From the NCBI GenBank assembly GCA_900468285.1, contig UBTF01000012.1, positions 310,001 through 374,000 on the forward strand: a stretch of DNA of 64,000 nt, read 5' to 3'. Of the stretch, positions 53,111-61,997 are shown in pieces; positions within the stretch are counted from its first letter, which is position 1; every line of letters starts with the position of its first letter. A model generated the notes under the pieces. That model did no database searches. It was not told the origin of the DNA and worked only from the letters and a program-made list of their open reading frames with translations. Source of the DNA: Hyphomicrobiales bacterium (GTDB taxonomy: Bacteria > Pseudomonadota > Alphaproteobacteria > Rhizobiales > Rhizobiaceae). A program made the translations under genes and the position numbers.

Positions 53111-53854
53111 TCAATCCTCGTCTGGATCTTCCGGGCAAGGCCATGAAGTCGGCGTCGTCAACCCCTGCGGAAGCTTCGTCTTGGCGTCGCCGCAGGCAAT
53201 GTCGATTTGCTTCTGCTCCAGCCCCGTTGCCCCCGAAAGGTCCAGCCCTTCGATACGGGTAAGCAGAAGAAACGCGTTTTCGAAATCGATAGACCCGGTC
53301 AAGTTCGCGCCTTCGAAGCGGGCGCGGGACAGATTGGCCATCGTGAATTTCGCGCCCGTCAGCGTTGCGCCTTCGAAATCCGCGCGGCCAAGCTCCGCCT
53401 TGCTGAAATCCGTCCCGACCAGCTTTGCATTCTCGAAACTGGCGCGCTGCATTTCAGCATTGTTGAACTTGGCATTTTCCGCATCAGCATCGCTGAAGTC
53501 ACCGCGATAGGCCTCGACCTTGACGAAATTGCCTTCCTGCAACTGGGATGATGCAAGCGATGTGCGAATGAGCTTGGCCTTCTCCAGATTGGCTTTCTTG
53601 AAAGACGAGCCGCGAAGATCTGTGAAGGTAAAATCCGTGCCACGAAGATCGGCACCATCAAGCACGCTGCCACCCAGCATCAGAAGTCGCTTGTTGCAAG
53701 CGCTCCAATCCAACCCCGCACTTGCCTCAGCCCGGCAGCTTGCGGCCAGGCTTTGTTTTGCGGGGAATGCGACCATGGCAAACACGGTGAAAACCACTCC
53801 ACAAAGGAGCCGTGGTCCACCGTGAGAATAAACTTTGCCTGTTGCCATATTCAT
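53111..53854 (-). CDS. Secreted pentapeptide-repeat protein
   Basis: The 247-residue protein has a signal peptide (about 1-37) followed by CRAEASAGLDWSACNKRLLM. About 24 pentapeptide repeats of the A(D/N)LXX type then fold into a right-handed beta-helix (for example GADLRGTDFTFTDLRGSSF, ANLSRARFEGANLTGSIDF). The C-terminal part has cysteines (IDIACGDAKTK, SWPCPEDPDED) and is negatively charged. The mature protein is periplasmic; function unknown. The start is uncertain by one codon; ATG 53854 is placed 6 bases from GGAG. Confidence 0.85.
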   Translation of the reverse strand: MNMATGKVYSHGGPRLLCGVVFTVFAMVAFPAKQSLAASCRAEASAGLDWSACNKRLLMLGGSVLDGADLRGTDFTFTDLRGSSFKKANLEKAKLIRTSLASSQLQEGNFVKVEAYRGDFSDADAENAKFNNAEMQRASFENAKLVGTDFSKAELGRADFEGATLTGAKFTMANLSRARFEGANLTGSIDFENAFLLLTRIEGLDLSGATGLEQKQIDIACGDAKTKLPQGLTTPTSWPCPEDPDED

Positions 53855-54025
53855 CATCTACTCCCAAACCTGATCTCTGCCAGCATAGTCACTTACATCT
53901 GTCAGGTTCCGTGCCTACAAATATGGCATTCGCCGCCAACCTGCAAATACCAAACTAAGAAGCTCGGCTTTCGGCACGTCCGACAACGAATATTTTTTCG
54001 ACTGAAACCATCGCCGGGTTCCACC

Positions 54026-54583
54026 CTAGTTGCCACTGGAAGAGAATCGGGAATTTGTCCCATCCAATTCCATTTGCATCGCGACACGCCGTTGCGGATC
54101 AAGACCTGATGCTATTTGGCTGTCCAACCGTTCCTGGATAAACCCCGGGACATCTGCTGCGGTCAGGATTTCGAATCCCAGCTTCGCGTAAAACGGCGCA
54201 TTGAAGGGTGCAAACCGATCCGTCGTCAAAACCGCACCGCCCAACCCTTCGTGGCGACCCTTTTCAAGCAGTGACAGCATTAGCGCTTTCCCAATGCCCT
54301 TGCCGTGCAAATCCGGTTCGACGTCGACTTCTACAATGTGGAGATATCGCCCCACGACGTGAGCGGCGGCAAAACCAGTTACACGGCCCGAACCCAATTC
54401 TTCTGCTACCAGCAGAAAACCTTGGTCGAGGCTTTGCTGAAGGACGAATTGCGGAGAAGACGATGGCTGCGACGACACGCAGCATGCCTTTGCCCATACG
54501 GCAAAGGCATTGAGCTCTATTTCCGCCAACCGCGCAAACTCCTCAGTCCGCGCTGCACGAATGGTCACTATGGGATTTCGCAT
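54026..54583 (-). CDS. GNAT family acetyltransferase
   Basis: The 185-residue protein has the acetyl-CoA motif VEPDLHGKGIGKALMLSLLEKG (about 90-110) and the fold elements IVEVDVEP and FYAKLGFEIL. Substrate unknown. ATG 54583 is used here. An upstream GTG at 54601 overlaps the ETF-QO stop (GTGA) and would give 191 residues by translational coupling. Neither has a clear ribosome-binding site, so the start is open. Confidence 0.85.
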   Translation of the reverse strand: MRNPIVTIRAARTEEFARLAEIELNAFAVWAKACCVSSQPSSSPQFVLQQSLDQGFLLVAEELGSGRVTGFAAAHVVGRYLHIVEVDVEPDLHGKGIGKALMLSLLEKGRHEGLGGAVLTTDRFAPFNAPFYAKLGFEILTAADVPGFIQERLDSQIASGLDPQRRVAMQMELDGTNSRFSSSGN

Positions 54584-54597
54584 CGTCAACGCTAGGA

Positions 54598-56262
54598 TCA
54601 CATATTCGCGTAAACCGGCCCCTCACCGCCCTGTGGCGGTACCCAGTTGATGTTCTGGTTCGGGTCCTTGATATCGCAGGTTTTGCAGTGAACGCAGTTT
54701 TGGGCGTTGATGACGTAGGTCGGCTCGCCGTCTGTCTCCACCCATTCGTAGACACCGGCGGGACAGTAGCGCGTGGAGGGACCGGCATAGACGTCATGCT
54801 CGGAGCGCTTCTGCAGGTCCATGTCTTTCACCTGCAGGTGCACCGGCTGATCTTCCTCATGGTTGGTGGAGGAAATGAAGACGGATGACAGGCGGTCGAA
54901 GGTCAGCACGCCATCGGGCTTTGGATAGGCAATCGGCTTGTGAAGCTTGGCAGGCTCAAGGCTTTCCGCATCCGTCTTGCCGTGCTTCAACGTGCCGAAA
55001 AGGGAGAGGCCGAGCAACTGGTTGGTCCACATATCCAGCCCGCCCAGTGCTACGCCAAGCGCCGTGCCGAATTTCGACCACAGCGGTTTGACGTTGCGGA
55101 CGCGCTTCAAATCCTTGCCGATGTCGCTGTCGCGCCATTCGTTTTCGATTTCGATGACTTCATCATTGGCGCGGCCTGCAGCAATGGCTTCAGCCAGCTT
55201 TTCAGCGGCCATCATGCCCGACAGCACGGCGTTATGGCTGCCCTTGATGCGCGGCACGTTCACGAAACCGGCGGAACAGCCGATCAGGGCGCCGCCCGGG
55301 AAAGTCAGCTTCGGAACCGATTGATACCCGCCTTCGGTGATGGCGCGTGCGCCATAGGACAGGCGCTTGCCGCCCTCGAACGTGTCGCGGATGGCAGGGT
55401 GCGTCTTGTAGCGCTGGAATTCCTCGAAGGGATAGAGATAGGGGTTCTTGTAGTTCAGGTGCACGACGAAGCCGACAGCCACGAGGTTGTCTTCGAGGTG
55501 GTAGAGGAACGAGCCGCCACCGGTCTTCATGCCCAACGGCCAGCCGAAGGAGTGCTGGACCAGACCCGGGCGGTGCTTCTCAGGCTTGACCTGCCAGAGT
55601 TCCTTGATGCCGATGCCGAACTTCTGGACGTCGCTATCCCTGGAAAGATCGAATTTCTTGATGAGCTGTTTGGCAAGCGATCCGCGCACGCCCTCGCCGA
55701 TCAGCACATATTTGCCCATCAGCGCCATGCCGCGTGTAAATGCCGGGCCGGGTTCGCCATTGCGCTCCACACCCATGTCACCGGTAGCAACACCGATGAC
55801 AGCGCCCGCCTCGTTATAAAGAACCTCCGTGGCCGCAAAGCCGGGGTAGATCTCCACACCAAGTGCCTCTGCCTTTTCAGCAAGCCAACGACTGACGAGC
55901 CCAAGCGAGACGATGTAGTTGCCGTGGTTGTTCATCAATGGCGGCATGGCAAAGTTGGGCAGGCGGATTGATCCGGCAGGCCCCAGCAGCAGGAACTGGT
56001 CGTCCTTGACCTCGGTCTTGAAGGGATGCCCCTCTTCCTCGCGCCAGCCGGGCAGCAAGCGGTCGATGCCGATCGGATCGACCACCGCGCCCGAAACGAT
56101 ATGTGCGCCGACTTCTGAGCCTTTTTCAAGAACGACGACAGAGAGATCCGGATTGACCTGCTTGAGCCGTATCGCAGCCGAAAGGCCCGCCGGACCTGCG
56201 CCAACGATGACAACGTCGAATTCCATCGATTCGCGTTCCGGCAATTCCATTGCTTCGGTCAT
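54598..56262 (-). CDS. Electron transfer flavoprotein-ubiquinone oxidoreductase
   Basis: ETF-QO passes electrons from acyl-CoA and amine dehydrogenases, via ETF, to ubiquinone in the inner membrane. The 554-residue protein has an FAD motif (VVIVGAGPAGLSAAIRLKQV) and EKGSEVGAHIVSGAVVDP. The C-terminal 4Fe-4S domain has CPAGVYEWVE and NAQNCVHCKTCDIKDP, which supply four cysteines. Length matches. GAGAGG lies 6 bases before ATG 56262. A palindromic operator lies 213 bases upstream, matching regulation with fatty acid or branched-chain amino acid catabolism. Confidence 0.95.
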   Translation of the reverse strand: MTEAMELPERESMEFDVVIVGAGPAGLSAAIRLKQVNPDLSVVVLEKGSEVGAHIVSGAVVDPIGIDRLLPGWREEEGHPFKTEVKDDQFLLLGPAGSIRLPNFAMPPLMNNHGNYIVSLGLVSRWLAEKAEALGVEIYPGFAATEVLYNEAGAVIGVATGDMGVERNGEPGPAFTRGMALMGKYVLIGEGVRGSLAKQLIKKFDLSRDSDVQKFGIGIKELWQVKPEKHRPGLVQHSFGWPLGMKTGGGSFLYHLEDNLVAVGFVVHLNYKNPYLYPFEEFQRYKTHPAIRDTFEGGKRLSYGARAITEGGYQSVPKLTFPGGALIGCSAGFVNVPRIKGSHNAVLSGMMAAEKLAEAIAAGRANDEVIEIENEWRDSDIGKDLKRVRNVKPLWSKFGTALGVALGGLDMWTNQLLGLSLFGTLKHGKTDAESLEPAKLHKPIAYPKPDGVLTFDRLSSVFISSTNHEEDQPVHLQVKDMDLQKRSEHDVYAGPSTRYCPAGVYEWVETDGEPTYVINAQNCVHCKTCDIKDPNQNINWVPPQGGEGPVYANM

Positions 56263-56635
56263 ATCCATCCTCTCCGCTTGCCGGTCCCTTCCGGCATTGT
56301 TTTTCTAACGCGCCTGCGCCTGCAGGGTTCATTGCACGCGCCGTACCAGCCTGCCTTTAAAGACCGCCATCTCGATAACTTTCTTCGCAAAGCGCAAAGC
56401 CGTTGTCGAGGTTGAAGTCAGGCAAATCGGCCACAAACCCATTACATTCTCTGACGCAATTGTAATAGCTTACTTTTACGTGCACGTAATTTAATGCGGA
56501 ATTGCCCTTAGGGTCAAGCGCTCCGACACGTCCCGCGACAACGACGGCACTCAAACGAAATAAACCGCAGACGCCTTCAAAATCCGCAAGACCACCCCTA
56601 TAACCTCGGCAACATGTTTCAGGAGGACAGCACTT
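56263..56635. other. Intergenic region between ETF-QO and SDR-like gene
   Basis: These 373 bases contain the divergent promoters and the palindrome at 56475-56490. No gene is seen. Confidence 0.6.
56475..56490. promoter_or_regulatory. Palindromic operator, LiuR/MerR-like, upstream of ETF-QO
   Basis: TTTACGT-GC-ACGTAAT contains the perfect 14-bp palindrome TTACGTGCACGTAA (56476-56489). It resembles sites of LiuR-type MerR regulators of branched-chain amino acid degradation, of which ETF-QO is a known kind of target. The core is shared with 26754-26769. Confidence 0.55.
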
Positions 56636-57424
56636 ATGGATTTCGGCATTTCCGGCAAACGCGCCCTTGTTCTGGCTTCGTCGCGCGGCCTTGGTCTCGG
56701 CATTGCAACGGCGCTGGCCAGGGAAGGCGCAAACGTGCTTCTGGTTGGTCGCACCCCCGATAGGCTGGCTGCCAATGCGCAAGCCATCAACGCGTTTGGA
56801 AAAGGCAAGGCCGACTGGGTCGAGGCCGATCTCGCACAGAATGATTTCGTGCCGAAGATGGTCGAGGCCGTGAAGGAAAAGCTGGGCGGCATCGACATTC
56901 TCGTCAATAACACGGGCGGGCCTACGCCCGGCAGCGCGCAGGATATCACCGCCGAAACGCTCGAAACCTTCTTTCAGTCCATGGTGCTGCGCGTCATTAC
57001 ATTGACGGGCGCTTTTCTGCCGCAGATGAAGGAACAGGGTTGGGGGCGCATTCTGACCGTCGCGTCTTCAGGCGTATTCGAGCCCATTACGAACCTTGCG
57101 CTTTCCAACACGCTGCGGGGCGCACTTGTGGGCTGGAACAAGACCCTTGCCGCAGAAGTTGCCAGCAATGGCGTTACCGCCAACCTTCTTCTGCCCGGGC
57201 GCATCCACACCGACCGTATCGATGAGCTGGATGGTGCAAACGCCAAAAGGCTAAGCAAGAGCGTCGAGGAAATCCGCGATGCATCGCTGAAAAACATTCC
57301 GGCCGGACGCCTTGGCACGGTGGAAGAGTTTTCGGCCGCCGGCGCGTTCCTGTGCTCGCAACCTGCAAGCTATATTACCGGCACCATGCTGCGGGTGGAT
57401 GGCGGAGCATCGAAGTCGATCTGA
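56636..57424 (+). CDS. SDR-family protein lacking the catalytic tyrosine and lysine
   Basis: The 262-residue protein has the Rossmann fold of 3-oxoacyl-ACP reductase-like SDRs: VLVLASSRGLGLGIA-like ALVLASSRGLGLGIA, DILVNNTGGP and VASSGVFEPI. At the YxxxK position (12 residues after the Ser145) it reads S157-N-T-L-R161, so catalytic Tyr and Lys are replaced. The N-terminal glycine motif also lacks the first glycine. Such divergent SDRs are known and may bind a nucleotide without classical reduction. AGGAGGACAG precedes the ATG. Confidence 0.85.
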   Translation: MDFGISGKRALVLASSRGLGLGIATALAREGANVLLVGRTPDRLAANAQAINAFGKGKADWVEADLAQNDFVPKMVEAVKEKLGGIDILVNNTGGPTPGSAQDITAETLETFFQSMVLRVITLTGAFLPQMKEQGWGRILTVASSGVFEPITNLALSNTLRGALVGWNKTLAAEVASNGVTANLLLPGRIHTDRIDELDGANAKRLSKSVEEIRDASLKNIPAGRLGTVEEFSAAGAFLCSQPASYITGTMLRVDGGASKSI

Positions 57425-57463
57425 TCGCACATCTGGCACCGTAAAGGCGCCAGAGCATTAAAG

Positions 57464-57491
57464 AGCACGCCCACGGCTGCGCAGGCGTGCT
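57464..57491 (+). terminator. Terminator after the SDR-like gene
   Basis: AGCACGCC (57464-57471) pairs with GGCGTGCT (57484-57491), loop 12, followed by TCTGC. It lies 40 bases after the stop. Confidence 0.55.
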
Positions 57492-57584
57492 TCTGCACCG
57501 GTAAAACAGACGAGCATCCGAAAATGCTTTCACTTCCCGCGCCAAGGCGTAGAGTGACGCATCGGTTCTCCATTGAGGCTTATC

Positions 57585-57788
57585 ATGCGGATAGTTCGTC
57601 TGTTGCTTACCTTCTTCGGCGCACTTCTGGCCCTTGTCGGCCTGTTGTGGATGGGTCAGGGAAGCGGATATTTCCCCTACCCCGCGTCCAGTTTCATGAT
57701 CGACCAAAGCCCATGGATCATCCGCGGAGCCATCGTCGCGCTCGTCGGGCTTGCCATGATCTTTGCCGGCCGACGCCTCATTCGCTAG
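57585..57788 (+). CDS. Small two-helix membrane protein
   Basis: The 67-residue protein from ATG 57585 (GAGG 6 bases upstream) has two helices (VRLLLTFFGALLALVGLLWM and IIRGAIVALVGLAMIFAGR). A short conserved loop, GQGSGYFPYPASSFMIDQSP, links them. The loop motif recurs in small proteobacterial membrane proteins of unknown function. It converges with the beta-lactamase gene. Confidence 0.65.
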   Translation: MRIVRLLLTFFGALLALVGLLWMGQGSGYFPYPASSFMIDQSPWIIRGAIVALVGLAMIFAGRRLIR

Positions 57789-57789
57789 G

Positions 57790-58605
57790 CTATTTTACCA
57801 GCTGCGGCAGTTCGGCAATCAACGCATCGCGCGTGGCAAAGCTGATCGGCTCTTCGCTCTTCCAGTCCTTGATGTTCAGCTTGGCGAAAACCACCTGACG
57901 ATCGCCCTTCTGCGCCCAACCGACAAACCAGCCAAGCCAGACGTCGCCGTCATATTTTCCATCCTTGGTCCGCATACGCCCGGACCCGGTCTTGCCCTGC
58001 ACCTGCCAGCCCTCGGCTGCAGTGAACTTCGGCATGATCGCCATGGTTTTGTCAGAGGCGGACTGGGAGACGGGAAGCTTGCCGGTCAGGAAACGGCGCA
58101 GAAACGCGACCTGTTGATCGCCGGAAATCTTCAATGACGACATCAACCAGGATTCCGTCAGCCCGTCCGAGCGCCCTTTTATGCCGCGCACATCGGCGTT
58201 GCCATAATCGAACCGGCGCACATAATCGGCGAACTTTTCCTTGCCAAGCCTTCGCGTGATTTCCTGCGAATACCAGACGATGGATTCCTTTTCCCAAATC
58301 GTCGGATCGACAGACATCTGCTCGCGTTTCGGTCTTTTCCACTCGGGCCTGTAGTCCCAGCGTGGCGTAGTCTCGTTCGTTAGAATACCCGTATCATAAC
58401 CGATGATGGCCAAAGGCAGCTTGAAGGTGGACTGGGGCGCAAAGGCCTTGTCGCAGCTGCCCTGCCGATGCAGAACGTCACCGCTCTTGACATCGAGAAC
58501 GACCGTGCATTGCACGGTCTGCGCGCTAAATGCCTGCAAGCTTCCGACGCAAGCCGTTGTAATAAATGATAAAAGAACGACACCAATACGCCGCTTGATT
58601 GCCAT
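57790..58605 (-). CDS. Class D (OXA-type) beta-lactamase
   Basis: The 271-residue periplasmic enzyme has a signal peptide (about 1-27). The nucleophile motif is S59-T-F-K62, the second motif SIV (108-110), the third Y134-G-N136, and KTGSG (205-209). All active-site motifs of class D are intact, so it should hydrolyse penicillins through a carboxylated lysine. ATG 58605 lies 8 bases from GGAG; ATG 58611 is also possible. The divergent neighbour is an AmpR-type regulator. Confidence 0.9.
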   Translation of the reverse strand: MAIKRRIGVVLLSFITTACVGSLQAFSAQTVQCTVVLDVKSGDVLHRQGSCDKAFAPQSTFKLPLAIIGYDTGILTNETTPRWDYRPEWKRPKREQMSVDPTIWEKESIVWYSQEITRRLGKEKFADYVRRFDYGNADVRGIKGRSDGLTESWLMSSLKISGDQQVAFLRRFLTGKLPVSQSASDKTMAIMPKFTAAEGWQVQGKTGSGRMRTKDGKYDGDVWLGWFVGWAQKGDRQVVFAKLNIKDWKSEEPISFATRDALIAELPQLVK

Positions 58606-58710
58606 GGACATGTCTCCATCCGGTTGTGATGGCTTACTTCTAGTCCGCGCTGTTACACGGGTACAAATGATGATATCTGGCTGCTGACATGAATTAAACT
58701 TGGTCATAGC

Positions 58711-59607
58711 ATGGTCCGCCCACATCTCCCGCTCAACGCCCTGCGCGCTTTCGAAGCGGCTGCACGCCATCTGAGCTTCACCCGCGCCGCCATTGAGCTG
58801 TGCGTCACGCAGACTGCGATCAGCCATCAGGTCAAACTGCTGGAGCAGCGGCTTGGCGTCGAGCTTTTCCGTCGCCTGCCGCGCGGCCTGATGATTACGG
58901 AAGACGGCCTAGCCCTGTTGCCCACCCTGCAGGACTCCTTCGACCGCATGGCCGATATGTTGCAGCGTTTCGAGGACGGGCATGTGCGTGATGTTCTGAC
59001 CCTCGGCTCCGTCGGCACCTTTGCGGTGGGCTGGCTGCTGCCACGGCTCAGCGCCTTTCAGGAGCGATATCCCTTCATCGAGGTGCGGCTCTCAACCAAC
59101 AACAACAGGGTCGATATTGCCGCCGAAGGTCTGGATTACGCCATACGTTTCGGCAACGGCGCCTGGCACGATACGGAAGCCGAAGAATTGTTCGAGGCTC
59201 CGCATTCGGCGCTTTGCGTGCCTGCAATTGCCAGCCAGCTTTCTTCCCCGCAGGACGTGGCGGCACGGCCGCTTCTGCGCTCCTACCGTATGGATGAGTG
59301 GCCGGAATGGTTCGAGGCTGCCGGTGTGACGCCTCCCAAGATCAAGGGCATCGTCTTCGATTCCTCCGTGCTGATGATTGAGGCCGCCTTGCAGGGGGCA
59401 GGCATTGCGCTCGCGCCACCGCTGATGTTCAGCCGCCAGCTTTCGTCCGGCGCGTTGGAGCAACCCTTTCCAGTCTATGTGTCCAAAGGGTGCTACTGGC
59501 TGACCCGCCTCAAATCCCGGACGGTGACCCCGGCAATGGCGACGTTTTCGCAGTGGCTGCAGGAAGAAGCGGCGCAGATGCGGGCCGGGCAAGCGACAAA
59601 AAACTGA
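58711..59607 (+). CDS. AmpR-type LysR family regulator
   Basis: The 298-residue protein has an N-terminal winged helix starting PHLPLNALRAFEAAARHLSF and continuing TRAAIELCVTQTAISHQVKL, which is the AmpR/GcvA branch. The effector domain has STNNNRVDIAAEGLDYAIRF and GNGAWHDTEAEELFEAP, closely resembling enterobacterial AmpR (NNRVDPAAEGLDY, GAWHDT). AmpR senses muropeptides and induces a divergent beta-lactamase. Here the partner is a class D enzyme, not the classic class C AmpC. The 105 bases between them hold both promoters. Confidence 0.92.
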   Translation: MVRPHLPLNALRAFEAAARHLSFTRAAIELCVTQTAISHQVKLLEQRLGVELFRRLPRGLMITEDGLALLPTLQDSFDRMADMLQRFEDGHVRDVLTLGSVGTFAVGWLLPRLSAFQERYPFIEVRLSTNNNRVDIAAEGLDYAIRFGNGAWHDTEAEELFEAPHSALCVPAIASQLSSPQDVAARPLLRSYRMDEWPEWFEAAGVTPPKIKGIVFDSSVLMIEAALQGAGIALAPPLMFSRQLSSGALEQPFPVYVSKGCYWLTRLKSRTVTPAMATFSQWLQEEAAQMRAGQATKN

Positions 59608-59747
59608 GCCACCCGGCTTGCCACAGACCGGTCATCATGCAATGACCCGCGCTCTTCAAAAATAACCGATGCCACAGGCATCCAGACTAAAGGGCAGAGC
59701 GCGCCCCGGGCGCGATTCCACCTGCCCAGGAACCAAGGACCATTGCA

Positions 59748-61040
59748 ATGTCACGGACACTCGGCCTCGATTTCGGCACGACCAATACGGTCATGGCACT
59801 CTCCGACAGCGGGACCGACAGCCACTCCATGCGCTTTACCAGCAGCGCCGGAACCGCAGACAGTATGCGCACGGCGCTCTCCTTCATGAAAGACAGCAGC
59901 CTGGGTGCCGCCGCCCTTCATGTCGAGGCGGGCCACGCCGCCATCCAGCAGTTCATCGATAATCCCGGCGACTGCCGCTTCCTGCAGTCCATCAAGACAT
60001 TTGCCGCATCGCCGCTGTTTCAGGGCACGCTGGTCTTTGCCAAGCGCCAGAGCTTCGAGGACCTGATGGAAGTTTTCCTGCGCAAGCTGAAATCCTATGC
60101 GGGCGATGAGTGGCGCGACGACGTCTCCACCGTCATTGCCGGTCGCCCGGTTCGTTTTGCGGGTGGAAATCCGGATGAGGCGCTGGCGCTTGCCCGTTAC
60201 AACGAGGCGCTGACCCGCGCGGGCTTCCCTCAGATTCATTACGTCTACGAGCCTGTCGCCGCTGCCTATTACTTTGCGCAGAGCCTGAAAAAGGATGCCA
60301 ATGTTCTCGTTGCCGATTTCGGCGGCGGCACCACCGACTACTCGCTGATCCGCTTTGAAAGCCACGCCGGAAAGCTGACTGCTACCCCCATCGGCCATTC
60401 GGGTGTGGGCGTTGCGGGCGACCATTTCGACTTCCGCATGATCGACAATCTCGTGTCGCCGGAAATCGGCAAGGGCAGCAAGTTCAAAAGCTTCGACAAG
60501 GTGCTGGACGTACCCGCAGGCTACTACGTCAATTTCGGGCGCTGGAACCAGCTCTCCATCTTCAAGACCACCAAGGAGTTCTCGGATCTGAAATCGCTGG
60601 TGCGCTCAGCGCTTGAGCCGGAAAAGCTGGAAATGTTCGTCGAACTTGTCGAGCACGACGAAGGCTATCCGCTCTATCAGGCCATTTCGGCAACCAAGAT
60701 GGCCCTGTCCTCCCAGGAGGAAGCGGAGTTCAACTTCTCTCCGCTCGGCAAGGCTGGCCGAAAGACCGTCAAGCGCAGCGATTTCAACAGCTGGATCAGC
60801 GACGATCTCGCCAAGATCGAAGGCGCGCTCGATGAAGTGCTGGAAAAGACCCAGACGGCACCCGACGCCATCGACAAGGTATTCCTGACGGGCGGCACCT
60901 CTTTCGTGCCTGCCGTGCGTGAGCTTTTCACCCGGCGGTTCGATGCGGACAGGATCGAGAGCGGCGGCGAGTTGCTGTCGATTGCCCACGGCTTGGCCAT
61001 GATTGGCGAAAGCGGCGATATTGAGCGCTGGACAGCGTGA
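59748..61040 (+). CDS. Short Hsp70-family protein (YegD-like)
   Basis: The 430-residue protein has the actin-like ATPase signatures of Hsp70: LGLDFGTTNTVMAL (phosphate 1), ANVLVADFGGGTTDYSLI (phosphate 2) and VFLTGGTSFVPAVRELF (adenosine). It ends where DnaK would begin its substrate-binding domain, so it is a stand-alone ATPase like E. coli YegD. Partner and client are unknown. It is followed by a uracil-DNA glycosylase 45 bases downstream on the same strand. Confidence 0.9.
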   Translation: MSRTLGLDFGTTNTVMALSDSGTDSHSMRFTSSAGTADSMRTALSFMKDSSLGAAALHVEAGHAAIQQFIDNPGDCRFLQSIKTFAASPLFQGTLVFAKRQSFEDLMEVFLRKLKSYAGDEWRDDVSTVIAGRPVRFAGGNPDEALALARYNEALTRAGFPQIHYVYEPVAAAYYFAQSLKKDANVLVADFGGGTTDYSLIRFESHAGKLTATPIGHSGVGVAGDHFDFRMIDNLVSPEIGKGSKFKSFDKVLDVPAGYYVNFGRWNQLSIFKTTKEFSDLKSLVRSALEPEKLEMFVELVEHDEGYPLYQAISATKMALSSQEEAEFNFSPLGKAGRKTVKRSDFNSWISDDLAKIEGALDEVLEKTQTAPDAIDKVFLTGGTSFVPAVRELFTRRFDADRIESGGELLSIAHGLAMIGESGDIERWTA

Positions 61041-61085
61041 TATCAGGGGTTTCGCGGGACCGGCAGTTGAGGTAGTTTTCAGCCC

Positions 61086-61997
61086 ATGATCTCGGCCCAA
61101 GACCTTTCCCCGGCAGAACTGGCGGCGCTTCTGCATTTTCATGCGGATGCGGGCGTCGACTGGCTGCTGGAAGACCCGGCCATTGATCGCTTTGCGGAAT
61201 TTGCAGCCTCGCGCACAGCAAGCCCGGCAGCAAGGGACGCTCGCCCGGCGCAGCAAAGGGAAAACCAGCCCTCTGCTGCAGCGAATGTTCAAGGCGGCGT
61301 CTCGCGTCCTTCGCAGCCTGCCCAGCAGTCGGCTGCTTCACGCGCCGCCGCCTCCATGCCCGCACCCGTACAGGCCAATGTGGCCATGCCGGACGAGCAG
61401 GCCATTGCCGCTGCCCGCTTTGCCGCAGAAACTGCCCGCTCGCTTGGCGAACTCAAGACTGCACTGGAAAGCTTCAATGGCTGCAATCTGAAGAACAGTG
61501 CGCGCCATACCATTTTTGCCGAAGGCGACCCCTCTTCCGGCATCATGGTCATCGGTCCGATGCCAGATGCCGATGACGACCGCGAAGGCTCTCCTTTCGT
61601 CGGCAAGACCGGACTGCTGCTGGACCGTATGCTGGCGGCCATCGGTCTTGACCGCGCCAACCTGCTCCTCACGAATGTCGTGCCATGGCGCCCGCCCGGC
61701 AACCGCCCGCCATCCACCCCGGAAATGGAAATCTGCCGCCCTTTCATCGAAAGACAGGTCGCTTTAGCAGAGCCGAAAGTACTGTTGCTTTTGGGCAACT
61801 TCACTGCGCGTTTTTTCTTTGGCGGCACCGGCACCATCCATACGCTGCGCGGACAGTGGCGTGATGTCGCATCCGGCAACGAAACCGTGCCCGCAATTGC
61901 CACTTTGCACCCGCAGGAGCTTTTGAACGCTCCGGCCAGTAAGTCATTGGCATGGCAGGATTTATTAGCATTCCAGAGCCGTATTCGGCAATTGTGA
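61086..61997 (+). CDS. Uracil-DNA glycosylase, family 4-like, with altered motif
   Basis: The 303-residue protein has a long low-complexity Ala/Gln/Ser N-terminus (about 40-110), then a uracil-DNA glycosylase domain. FNGCNLKNSARHTIFAEGDP, REGSPFVGKTGLLLDRMLAA and LTNVVPWRPPGNRPPSTPEM are typical of family 4 enzymes. The first active-site motif, GEAPGxxED in relatives, here reads G157-P-M-P-D-A-D-D-D165, losing the conserved Glu and second Gly. Activity may be reduced or changed. The gene follows the Hsp70 gene closely. Confidence 0.85.
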   Translation: MISAQDLSPAELAALLHFHADAGVDWLLEDPAIDRFAEFAASRTASPAARDARPAQQRENQPSAAANVQGGVSRPSQPAQQSAASRAAASMPAPVQANVAMPDEQAIAAARFAAETARSLGELKTALESFNGCNLKNSARHTIFAEGDPSSGIMVIGPMPDADDDREGSPFVGKTGLLLDRMLAAIGLDRANLLLTNVVPWRPPGNRPPSTPEMEICRPFIERQVALAEPKVLLLLGNFTARFFFGGTGTIHTLRGQWRDVASGNETVPAIATLHPQELLNAPASKSLAWQDLLAFQSRIRQL

